A DNA stretch of 64,000 nucleotides from Pomacea canaliculata (Eukaryota > Mollusca > Gastropoda > Architaenioglossa > Ampullariidae), in assembly GCF_003073045.1 (NCBI RefSeq), contig NC_037590.1:24764449-24828448 (forward strand), given 5' to 3'. Of this stretch, positions 21,401-33,100 are shown one piece after another; position 1 is the stretch's first letter; every line of letters begins with the position of its first letter. The notes under the pieces were generated by a model. The model was not told the origin of the DNA. It did no database searches and was given only the letters and a program-made list of their open reading frames with translations. A program made the translations under genes and the position numbers.

Positions 21401-24072
21401 TACATTCATTTATTGAGAGAAAAAAATGACATTTGTGTGATTTATCTTATTAGCATATTAAGGTTTACCATAAAGCAAAATGTTTACTCATTTTACATCT
21501 TATATCTGTTACAGTTTATTGTATGTTTTACTAAGCATGATAAAACTATTTGAAAATGTTATTTGTGTAAATGTGTTATTATAAATGAGTTTTAATATTA
21601 TTATTACTTGCATATAGGTTTTATATATTTTTCCTTTTAAGAGAGGGCAGCATTGATATAAGTATGTCAGGTGTTGGTATACAGCCATGGCAAACAAATT
21701 AGTTCAGAAAAAAATCTAAAGGAGGGGGGAGTGTTCTTAGGCATAAAAAGTTATAATGATAAACATCATTACACTATCAGTATTCCACCAGGTACAGAGT
21801 GGTTTCATCACCAGTAGCTATGATGGAAAGCGTGTCAGAATCTCAAAAGTCTCAATCACAATCACTGTAATCAGTGCATTGAAGGACATTAGAGACCACA
21901 AATAAGTGACACAGAACCAGTCTAAGTTGAAGTCAGAGAGATGTAAGTGGAATTTACAATGTAGCAGAGCCAAGGACAAATATACAGATCTGACACTGAC
22001 AGTTAAATCAACAGCTTCACACTTCATGTACAAAAGACACAAAAACTACAATCGTGAAGCAAAAATATAAAATAAAAAATATCCTCATCATTCCTAACTG
22101 CATTCAGGAAAAAAGTAATAGTGATTTGGCATAAAATACAATTGTTTTTGATTATTCCATAAATTCAGTGTTTCTTGCTATTTCTTGAAGTGAGGGATAA
22201 CCAAAGGCTATTTTGAAGAGCTGTCAACAGGATGATTTTTCTGCAGTTTTTGAAGCCATTTCTATGCTTTCTGGTTTTAGTGATTCACCCAGATGACGAT
22301 GAGACAGTAGCACTTATAAAGGAACTGTTAGACACCAGGATACGACCCACAGTCCAAGAAGATGGGGGTGACATTGTCTATATGGTGAGCACTACAAACA
22401 GCTTTCTTGTTTTTCAGTCATGTCTTACAGCCATTTGAAACTAATATCTTGTAAGACCAAGTGAAGTTATTATTTGTGAAAGACCACATTATTTCACTTT
22501 CTGTGTAGATATAATCTGGTGCCTCTTAACATCTTTGCTGAACAAAATAATGCCAGCTGAGAAAATGTTTTATTTGTCTATTCATGAGATTCTGGAAAAA
22601 CATGGAAGACTTGAAGGTTTTTTATTTTAGCAGCTTTACTCCATAATTATTGCACAGGTTTAAAATATTTTTTAAGTACATATGACTTAGGAATGATATG
22701 AAAATATACTAAAACAATATTGCTAAAATAAAATTCACTTTTTCATCAATTTTTGTGCTGAGCATCTCATTATGTTCAATGGAGTCATTATTTATTTAAG
22801 TAACATTTTACAAAAAACTGCTGTTTTAAGCAATAAAAAACTTTTTGTTCTTCACGATGCAGAGGTGCACACATCACTTATCCTTCTGATTAACTTTGAT
22901 GAATGATTGACATAAGCATGTGGAATGTGGAACAAGTTCAATCAATCTATAAATTTATAGTATTGATGATTGTTTGCCACAAGGTACTTTTTACATATAC
23001 AGCAAAATACATTAGTTTTGGGTAATATCTAAGAGAGAGTTGCAGTATGGAAGGTCATAGAGAAAAGGTTTTTTGGTAGTATTTGGAAAGTTTTCTTTTT
23101 CTAAAGACCTGTGTGAGACAGTTTGCCATATCCAATCTGTAAACAATATACATGAAGAGAACTAGTATTGCATACCTTTAGTTGTTATTTTCATCTGCTA
23201 CTTCCATTCTACCTGCATAATCATTACAGTAGCAGTAAAATGAATTTTTAATGATAATGTGAGTAATCTCTATATTGCAGGGTTTTAAGGATGGTACTGT
23301 GTACCTTAAGATGCAGGGGTCTTGCTCTAGTTGTCCCAGCTCCATTGTCACACTCAAGAATGGTGTTCAAAACATGCTTCAATTCTACATTCCTGAAGTG
23401 ACAGGTGTAGAACAGGTATGTGTGACTTATCTGGTCATTGAACAGGATCAGGCTTTGTTAAAAGGTTCCCTTTCTTAAGCAATGGCTGGCATGACAATGT
23501 AAATTTCCTCTATTTGTGCAGTGATGCACCATCTTTTATTCAAAACAATATAAATTCATAACGATATATAAATACATTTTTATAAAAACTTTTTTTTTAA
23601 AGATGTGTTCCAAAATGACATGCTTACCCTTTTGCTTCTGTCATGCAGTTCATAAAAGATATGGTGATGTTTATCCAAGCACTCAGTGGAGCGATTAGTC
23701 TTCCTCCTGCCCTCATGAACCCCCATTGTTAGATTGCAGCTATATATGGTTGATAATGATGATAATAAACTAGTATGCCATGTGTTTTGCTAAGGTATTT
23801 AATAAATCCAATTTACTGTATTTTTATTATTATGCAGTTATTATTTTATAATAAACTTTTTCATGTTACTTCATACTTTGATGCTTTATCTATGCATTAA
23901 ATTGATCAAAGAAGCAGAAATAACAATTTTGTGCAAGAATTATGCAATGAATATAAAATCATTAAGTACTGTTAATCATCTCTATTTTCAGGTTACTGAT
24001 GAAGTGGAAAGTATTAGCAATACAGAGTTTAATAAACTTGAAGAGAAACTGCAGGAAAAACCTAAAGATTAG
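18500..24072 (+). CDS. NFU1: NFU1 iron-sulfur cluster scaffold, mitochondrial (7 exons)
   Basis: Exons 18500-18594, 20199-20390, 20705-20771, 21279-21393, 22281-22384, 23281-23415 and 23992-24072 join in phase to 262 aa. The product carries and delivers Fe-S clusters to mitochondrial enzymes such as lipoyl synthase and complex II. Exon 1 encodes a basic, amphipathic leader ([20 protein letters not shown]) typical of a matrix targeting signal. Exon 2 starts the NFU N domain at about residue 52 ([20 protein letters not shown]); [20 protein letters not shown] follows in exon 3. The NifU-like C domain (about residues 157-235) has [20 protein letters not shown] and the cluster-binding CxxC, Cys206-Ser-Ser-Cys209-Pro, in exon 6. 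Length is close to human NFU1. All junctions are GT-AG. The start codon is the first of two in-frame ATGs (18500 and 18530). Met52 could start a form without the leader. Intron 1 carries an inverted-repeat element. Confidence 0.95.
19193..20138. mobile_element. MITE-like element with degenerate terminal inverted repeats, in NFU1 intron 1
   Basis: The left end (from about 19193: GATCACCGGTCATTTTGCCC, then CAGCTATATTGACCC, then CATCCCAGCCATGACCATAT) matches the reverse complement of the right end (from 20138: GATCAGTCATTGCCCCAAGA, then CTATATCATCCCAGCCATAT). Further inside, AACACCAAAAGATG on the left is matched by AAACACCAAAATCCCAGATG in reverse complement on the right. About 945 bases with no transposase frame, so a non-autonomous DNA transposon is the best reading. 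It lies just upstream of exon 2 (20199) and does not touch it. Confidence 0.55.
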
Positions 24073-24427
24073 ATTATGTCTTATTTGTGTCAACATAAAA
24101 CTTTTGGGAAATGTTCCTTCTAGAGCTGGAAGCAATGACTCGCAATGGCTTGGTCTTGATCAAAGGAGACATTTTTCTTTATTTTCACTGAATCTGATGT
24201 TTAAGGATATAATGTCAGAGTTAGCTAAGTGTAGCATGAATGATCATGAAATAATTTCTGAAGGAAAAAAATCATTAGTTTTTAAAGGTCTCCTGAACAC
24301 TCTTGACTAATGATTGCCGTAGACTGCTATAACTGAAAGTTTAACATACTGGCTTAAGCTTAGCATCAACTACAGTGAACATGCGACTTATGATTACTGC
24401 CTATTAATGTAATGGTCAATATTGCAG

Positions 24428-24597
24428 AATAAAATACCCAGCCATAGTGTGTTACATAGTTCATGTTCATGGCAGGAACAGACTGTCAATCATAAACAGT
24501 TTCTAAAATCGCCTCTGAAAAGGATTTAAAATGTACATTTATGATATCTTTTGACCATGTTGGTGAAAGAATGAAGAATTATTTACAACACAATAAA
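24428..24597 (+). terminator. NFU1 polyadenylation signals
   Basis: Two AATAAA hexamers, at 24428-24433 and 24592-24597, follow the NFU1 stop codon (24070-24072) by about 0.36 and 0.52 kb. Either would give a normal 3' UTR; which one is used cannot be told from the sequence. Confidence 0.5.
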
Positions 24598-24964
24598 TTG
24601 TTTCAGCTGTCAATATCTTGTTTTTATATTTTTTGAAAGATTACAGTTTTTTAATATTTCTGTTTCCTTGTCTCTCTGTTACACAAAGTAATTTCTGACT
24701 GGATTTTCTTATTCTTTACAGATAAATGTATGTGTGCATCAAATAGGAAGTCTTTTCTTATTTTGGTATCATGGAATACTTCTAAATTTGAATAGCTTAC
24801 TAGCCCCCTAAAACAAGTTTGTTGAGTTTTCACCTACCACCACCACCACTCCTCGGCCACTACTGGGCCGTGGAACCTTAATTACCTGTTCTTTTGATCA
24901 GTTCTATGGATTTAAAAAAATATATAGTTCACAACACGAACTATACAATCAAGTAAGGCCTTGG

Positions 24965-25060
24965 ATAACGCGTTAACGCGAGTGGTCCTAATGTTTTAAT
25001 GGCATGATGGACAGGTCACTTGACTCTTGGGGTCTTGGGTTACGTATTCATGTGTATGTG
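24965..25060 (+). repeat. Possible tRNA-derived SINE head
   Basis: TGGCATGATGG (25000-25010) fits a pol III A box and GGGTTACGTATTC (25037-25049) resembles a degenerate B box at normal spacing. A perfect 12-base palindrome CGCGTTAACGCG lies just upstream at 24969-24980. It is not a functional tRNA: I cannot fold a proper cloverleaf. Could equally be chance. Confidence 0.25.
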
Positions 25061-25746
25061 TGACGAGCTTATGCCACACTAAACAAAATGGATAATTATA
25101 GGCAGTCAGGGAAACCCGAATCGAGGGTAGATATGAGATAGATGAAGGAATAGTTTGGAGATCGATAACGGTAAGGTAAATTCGTTCGTCTTGTGTTCTC
25201 TGTAGAAGTTTCGGATAGAAATGCCTCTCCTGAAGTACTATAAAGTTCCGAACGCATGAGTCCGCCGCTCCTCAGACTCAGTGAGCAATGTCCACATTTC
25301 GAAGCCGTGATGGGGACATCTATAAGAACTGTACATGGCTTAAGACTTATTATATACATTATTGGAACGACCCAGATCGAATGACATTCAGACTGTTTAA
25401 TAGGCAGACACTTTCAAAAGAGCTTGCAATTAACATGATGATAGGCATGTCCTGCCGGGAGCGTTCCGCCAATTTCCGTCGGGACGCAAATTCTGGGTTC
25501 TCCCTGCACGTGCAATTATATAGATTGAGGATGTCCTTCATTCCATTGTTTCAGCGACTTCTGTACGTTATGCCAATGAATGAAGATCATAAAGTCTGAA
25601 TCATGATTAAAAGTCAGTTTTTGGAGTAGGTATATATGAATGTGTTATGGCATTAATTGTTGTGCTGATTCTTATAGATCGAACAGCTGCTTCTAATTGC
25701 ATGGCCTCTGGGATCAATAAAGTCTTATATTTATGTTGGTATAGTA

Positions 25747-26674
25747 TGGGGCGCCAAGAGGGGAATTTTCTATAATTTTCTCTCTACAGATAAACAACGC
25801 ATTTTATACTAATAGAATTCATTCTGGTCTTACGTATGTCTTTATGGCTGAAAAATGGCCTTATACGTTCTTCTCTGTATTTACGGGCTATATATATATT
25901 TATTATAGATAGCTACGGATCGAGAGTCGGCTGTTATAAACCTATGAATATATTTTGATCCGAACATACACATGCATTTAAAAGCATATCGCTTTCATTA
26001 AACTAAACAGACAAAAAAACTGTCATAATTATAAATTACAAACAGTTGCAATGGTTCCCCTGACGACTTGTCCATTATGGCTGAACGAAGTCTGGTGATG
26101 TACGTTTGTTTATTTTTATTTGAGATACATGTGAATATTGACTATATACTATTCAGTAAGCCAAAAACGGTCTCAAACAGGGCTTGAACTGTCTCAGTTA
26201 CAGAGCTGGTTCACTCTTTTTGTGATTGCTCTAAGACTAAGACGTTATAGCAGACGACTCTCCGGCAAGATGTTCCAGCGTGTAAATACACACAAGAATG
26301 TAAGGCCATGTTTCGAGGGCACTGATTGGTTGATCTTTGACCTTCTTGTCCCATATACAAATGAGATAGCCTCGTACCGTAGACATTTCTACTCATTCTT
26401 TAAGTATTACAATTAAAATGTTTAGCTAGAATGCATTCTGTAGCTACAGAATGGAATTGCATTTATAAAGTCAATTGGATAACAACTTTTGAGTATAATA
26501 TAAATGGAATGCTTTGATTTTTACTGTTTTCTCTCATTCTATACTTTAAGAATTGTATAAATATAAAATGCTTTAAATACGTATATAATGTATTGTATAG
26601 CTATAGAATGAATTCTATAAGTATAAAATGCATTGTATAGCTATAGAAAGAAAATTCCCCTCTTGGCGCCCCAT
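25747..26674. mobile_element. Non-autonomous DNA transposon with long terminal inverted repeats
   Basis: The left end TGGGGCGCCAAGAGGGGAAT (from 25747) has its exact reverse complement at the right end (to 26673), with TA on both sides, as expected for a TA target duplication (Tc1/mariner-type insertion). The inverted similarity extends, with gaps, to a second block, GCATTTTATACT-ATAGAATTCATTCT, about 50 bases further in, so the TIRs are about 85 bases long. The right subterminal part is made of repeated TATAGCTATAGAATG-like units, and a perfect 18-base palindrome attctgtagctacagaat lies at 26435-26452. No transposase domain is visible; the internal open frames are short. Confidence 0.75.
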
Positions 26675-26689
26675 ATAATATATAGTGTA

Positions 26690-26817
26690 AGGTGACCAGA
26701 CGTTTCCGGGGCGAAAGCGGGACACTTGCCGGTTATGGTGTCGTCACCGTCAAAAGTGTCGAAAAAAGTTTTTTAAAGACAGAAGAGAAAGCGGACATTA
26801 TTAAAGCGTCTGGTCTG
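26690..26817. mobile_element. Short MITE-like element with GACCAGACG ends
   Basis: GGTGACCAGACGTTTCC near the left end is matched in reverse complement by AGTCAGACCAGACGCTTT at the right end, about 125 bases apart, with GAAAGCGG present internally in both halves. Very small, no coding capacity. It sits 15 bases after the previous element and about 375 bases upstream of the start codon at 27193. Confidence 0.45.
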
Positions 26818-27192
26818 ACTACTCTCTTGTACTGATAATCGTGATCTTTTACAGCTGATCATAATTTGTCTCAATGTCGACAGTGTCATAATAAGCGTTT
26901 TCAGCTCGCTCTCTCTATATATATACACAGATAATAATTATAATAATTTGCTTGAGTTACGTACGGTCATAAGGAAGGGTAGTAACTCTACATGTCATAT
27001 TCACAACATGGTTAACCGAGACGTCGGGAACATTCGATGCCGAAAATAGTGCATCACTGGAACACTGATCGTCAACCAAAAAAAAAACTTAAGTTAATAG
27101 TGTAAAGAAAACGGCGACTATATAAAGAAACAATATCTGCTCCGCTTAATGCACGTTGTGTAAAAGCTTCCGAAGGGGCGCAACTGGTCACC

Positions 27193-30100
27193 ATGCCTAC
27201 CGAGTTCAAACTGGAGAAATTTGTGAAAGAGGTAAACTGGGACTACCCGTATTTTCTAGAAAAAGTACCAAATGCAATAGCAAAAGAAATGCTAAAAATT
27301 GTTTCTGACGTAGGACTTTCTAAGACATAGAAATAAAGGAAGTGAATTTGCCACCTTATCAAAGAAAACTTGTTAAATAACATATTACAATTTTATCTAA
27401 AGCCCTTTTATCTGGTTTTGGAAACACTTGCAGCAATGATGAGCCATACATGATGGTCCCATCTGAGTAGTGAGGCACGTTCTATTCATATCCTTTGGCA
27501 GGTTTTGGAGGCAGAAGTTTCTCGAAATGATTGTTTCTTGGAGGATGCAAACCAGCTGCTTGTGTCCGAAGGAAATGAAGATGTCAGGTCTAGCATGTTT
27601 GGCTACCCAACATATCCATTATACAGGTGCCTGTCTGCCATGCTGCAGACATGGATGGAAACAAAGTGAGCCAGTAGCTTCATTTTATGCCTTATTTACT
27701 AACTGACATTAAAAGGTGATCACAATAACACACTCTTTTTATGCCTTCATTACTGAACTGACATTAACTTGTGACAATTTAAGATCCCATTAAGCTTGAT
27801 ATATCTATAGATAAACATATTTTCCTCAATGCTTAATGTTTTGATGCATTTCACTCAAGTTAGGATCTTTATCAGCAGGGATTCCAAAGTCACCTGTTTG
27901 AAGCCAGCAGTTTCTAAAAATCCTTTTCAAAGGGTCTGATTCTGAATTGAGTACATGTTGCCAAATATATGTGAATTTACTCAACAAAGTTAACCATCAT
28001 GTAAGATTTTGTGAATCAGTCATATATTTAACTCCATGTAGACAATGAAGTGAATTTTCTGGCTTTTATTATTCATGAGGCATGCTACAAAACAAGCAAA
28101 CATAAAAATGATTAATTACATTGTGTAGCACTCTACCACAGCATTAAGGCTTTAGTCTGAGCAGTGATAAACTACACTAACAACATGAACAGCATATATT
28201 GTGCAACAATATTGTATTGTAGAAAAGCTACAGAAGATGTAGACCCAAATCTGTGGTCCAGCTCCAGTTGTTCCATGAACAAATTTTTGTTTTAAGTAAG
28301 ACAAAGAGTTTTGGTAGGAAAAGAAAGCGGAACATTGGTCAAGTTCTTTCTGATATATCTAGGTCAGGCAGCATCACTGACATTTTACGAATCAGAATCA
28401 GAAAATCTTATCACCATTAAGTTTTACTTTGTTTACAACCATCCAAGACAACCAAGATCTCCATTCAGAAAGGGGTACACCCCATTGGTGGGGAATCAGA
28501 AATGTTCGCTTGAGTGTCATCAGGACTGAATGGAAATGGCGTATGACTGAACCCAAAGGCTTTATGTAAAACATAATCACAATATTGACCCCTAAAAGAC
28601 CCCCAAAGGTCAAAGGCAGGACTACTAAGAGATGTCCTTCAACTAGTACAGCCTGGGTTCCACCCACAAGTGAAGACTAAAACCATGCTAGGACAGAAAT
28701 AAAGTGGGTAAGCAAACTGCAGGAATGATCAATTGTGTCAAAGGCTGCTGACTGGTCTATGTATCAATACCTGCCCCATATCCTTGGAACACACAGTCAT
28801 ATTGACTTTCAGGCTCTTTGTGCACTGTAGAAAAGACAGTAAGACTTAGGAATGAAATTGTATAACTGATTTTTGAGGGGACTTATTTTTGAACATTGTA
28901 GGAAAGGACAAATTGAAAACTGGAAATAAATTTTCAAATTGTTCACATCGAGGGAAGGCTTCTTTAGAAGGGGTTAAATCACAGAAGTTTTAAAGTAGAT
29001 CAGGAATAGAGCGAAAGCATTAAGTAACCTTCTGAGCATCTGTAAGCTGGGAACAACAGTAAGGATAAGAGGGTCTCAAAGACTGCAGTTTTAAGATTAT
29101 AGATGTAGAGATAATTTAAAGGGGACAACTGTGTCTGGTGTAGATATATTGCCAGTGGTCATTAATCATCCTAAACTGGCAAAAGCAAATACTAGAACAA
29201 TCAGTGGAAAGAGGCCTATATGATGAAAACATTGCAGGCCAAAAATGCAAGAAATGCACAACAATCAACAGAAAGAAATTTAGGTGTACTGCCTTTAATG
29301 CTACCTTCACCAATCTGGAAATTTTGACTTTGCTTGATTGTGTTATTCAAAACTCCATTATGTTCACTCAAGTCACAAAATTAAATGTAGGAGGTTTTGT
29401 TTTCATAATGGTTTTTTTTAAGCTTACTGTTAAATTGCATTAAAAAAATAATAAATACTTGTTATTATTTGATCACTGAATGATTGGTCACTAATGGTCA
29501 GAGTTTATGTTGGCTGGAAATTCTGTCTTAAACAGAAAATGTCCTGTGCTTGCATTGCCGAGGTATGAACTGCTGGATGAAAAGGGATATGAAGAAACAA
29601 GGTGAGTGAAAGGACTTTGAAACTGCTGGAAAATAGCTGAGTACGTCAATTTAAAGAAAATTGTATAAGAATTGTTTTGTAAATTGTTGAGTGTGAGGTA
29701 AGAAAAGATATTTTATGTATCTGAGACTGACAAGGGCTTTGTTATAGTAATGTGAAGAAATGTTTGGTTAGGTTTAAAATGTATAATCGTCTTTATCTGC
29801 CATATTATACACTATTTCTGACTGCCTGTTGTTTCTTATTTGTTAATTAGATTTCAGTATCAAAAGTCCTCTTAATAAAAAATGAAATGGCATATGTTGT
29901 GCTTGGAAATGAAGCTGTGACAATAATAAGACCACTTTAGAAAATAATGCAGGAATAAAAACCTTCCTCAACTCCCTGAAATAATGGACTTTATAATTAT
30001 GCATTTAACCTCATCTGTCAGCTAAAACTAGCCAGTCAAGACAAATTCTGACTGTTGAACAAACTGCATAGTTTTAACCATGTATTTTCACTTTTCTTGA

Positions 30101-33100
30101 CAGGATAACGCTTTCTGTGTGGGTTTTTTTGTTTTTGTTTTTTGTTTGCTATGGATGCATTCTTACAGTCACAAGATTTTATGTTTCCTTGTTGCCATCA
30201 ACAAATTTCCTGCTAGAAAACATCCAGCGTCCTTAAAAATATTGTCGCATGCCTTGTTCATCTATAGGAAACATTTCTGTTGGTAAAACTTTCACTGCTG
30301 TTAAACCCATGGCTTAAGAGAGATGGTATAGCATTTTTTAAAAGTAAAGTACCGGCCACAAAATTAAGAGAGAGTCAAATCATCTATGTGTTGCAGAGCT
30401 GCTGTGATTGCTTCTGTAACTCCTTTGCTGACAGGGTTGGAGTCACTGTGGCAGATGTGGACAGCAGAGGAAATAAAGTTCAGAGTTCGTGAAATTCTTA
30501 TGGTGAGTTACTTTTCATTACTTTAAAAATTACCTATGTTTAGTAATAGTTGTATGTATATTCTGTATTTATAGTATTTTTTAAAAAAACATTGGATGGA
30601 AATTGTATTGTATGTAAGAGTTCAATAAATATTTGTACCCTCATCTGATCTTTACACCATCATCATCATCATTAATCATGTCTGGAGAGGCTTAATGAAG
30701 TCTTGATTTCAGCTGTTATGCAAAAGAGGAATTTTGGACCTTTTGGGGTTAAGGAAAACTGTTGGAAGCAAAGAAAAGTTTCCACCCTCACGGATGCGTC
30801 TAATGGAATCTTTCAAGGAAAAACACAGGTTAAATAAAGTTTATTTTATTTTTATGGCAAGATACATACTTATAGATTTATTGCCAAATTCCTTACAGAA
30901 TATTTGTGGCAGGAGAACAATCTTATGGTGCTGCTGAATATTTTTATTTCCTTTTAAAAAAAGTTCAGATATTTGTCTTTTGTTTTATGTGCTTTAGAAT
31001 TTAAAAATGTAATTTTGTGGTGGACAGAATAAAGCAGTAAAGCCCATGGAACATGAAAAGGATTTTCACTGCTGATTATACTTTTCTTCTTTCTTAGCTT
31101 ATCTTAGATGAGAGAAGAAAAGTCTTGCAGTTTGTGGAGATAAGCAGCTGACATACACACTGTTTAGGACCTGTCTTTAGCACACAATGTGATCAGAAGT
31201 GCTGAGTGTCTCACAATTTGTGATTTGTGTGACTATTCTTACAGTGTCAAGTCAGAACTGTGGGTTGGAGCCAGAGCCCTCTCTAAACACTACCACAGAG
31301 ATCACAGTACTTCTTGGTGGGGAAACTGCACTGGTAGTAAGTATAAGCATACGTTGTGTACTGATTTAAGAATGAAAAGAGGTATTTAAGGATATGTAAT
31401 TCCATGTTTTGTGAACTGTAGTTACTGAAAAAAAAAAAAGAAAATGCGGAAAAAAAAATCTGAACATAAGTTAGTGCTTAAGAGATTGTACAACAGTATC
31501 GCTGGATAGGACCTTACTTTCCTGCGACTTCACCTCAAAATACTGTTTTTTGCTGATGTGGATCTGGTAGCTGGAATTTCCCACAGGCATGAGTTCTGAA
31601 CACTCAATTCTAGAGTCCTCCAGTTTCACTGAGATAAAAAAACTTTTCACTTACTTTTCCTCCTGTCTGAATGAGTACCTACCTGTTGTCTCTTGAAGGC
31701 AGGACTTTAAGCTTATGGGAGGATAGAATGGTTTGATACAAGGGAGGGAAGCAAGGAAGAAACATGCCAGCGACCCCAGAGGTCATTCTTTGCTATTGTC
31801 TTTCATGTGGCCCCAATATCACTGCCCTGCCAATTCATTCTTTCCTGCCAATGGTGAAAGCATGGCCATGAAGCTGTTATTCAAGGTATTATTATGGTCT
31901 GCATTTAATATAATAATAGGAGGATTTATAGAGCACTCTGTGAGCTTACAAAATAGGTAAAGCCCTCTGTATTGTATGTGCATGCAAAATAAACCACAGC
32001 ACAAAAAAGATGGCACTACACAGTACAACACAGATGACGTAAAATCGTTCGGTAATGATGACACAACACAGTACAACATTAAGACATACAAAATTATTGT
32101 CCTGTCACAGGAGAGAAGTTGAAAGGTCCGAGTTATCCAATCTTTATAGTATTATTTGATCATAGCTGCTCAAGTCCCACAACACTACTGACTTTTGTTT
32201 CCTCTATATTATTTTCAAAATTGTAATGAGGTGAATAAAAACGTTCTTCCAGAAGAAACTGTACATGCTATCATAGACTATGCGTATCTTTCACTCAGTG
32301 ATCTGCAGTCTGCAAATGCATAAAAATAATGTATACAGAGTGGATTTGGTTTTGTTTGAATTAAAATTGTGAACATCTAATGTATGGCCATATGGTCTTG
32401 ATGAATCTATGTTGACCTGTGTTTTGCCTTAGATATACACAACAGATGAACATAACGTATGTGCCATAAGTGTGAATCTCTGCTCCACGTTTCAGTAGAG
32501 TATCAGGCTCTGCTGTAACTACATTTCAGTAAAGTGTCAGTCTCTGCTGTAACTACAACTAACATGAAACTTTTCATTGTTAGTTGATGTGGAGATCTTA
32601 AATTTACAAAATCTGTCCAGTCTCATGTTTATGTCCCCATATTTTTGTGTGGTTATTTGACAAAATGTGTCCAATCAAGAAGGCCCAATAATGGAGGAAA
32701 CACTTTTCCTCTTTCCCTACATTTTCATTTGGCCTAATGGAAGGATGTAGCAAAGATTCATTGTTAATCAATACTAGTTAGAAAAACTGTAAGAGAGATG
32801 TTGTGTTTATAGGTGAAGAAGAAAAGAATGTGTATGCATTAGACAAGGTAACCAAGATTCTCAACAATGCTACCTGGATCAATATCCACTGGTTACCAGT
32901 AAGTATCTCCTGTTTTAATCTCTTCTATTGACAATTGAAAATAGGTCCAAAGACAAAGTGACAAAAGAAGGATAAGAGCAGCTCATGAGTGAATAAATTA
33001 TGAAAGACTGATGGAAGCAATAACAGTGAGTTTGGGGCAGAAACTATTGTGCCAACTGATTTTTTTCAGTCATAGTTATGACCATTGAGTATAACAGTAA

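Noticed and set aside
25288..25599. 103-codon plus-strand frame, considered as a transposase fragment because it lies beside a TIR element
   Set aside because: No catalytic DDE pattern or other transposase motif can be read, and the frame lies outside the element ends.
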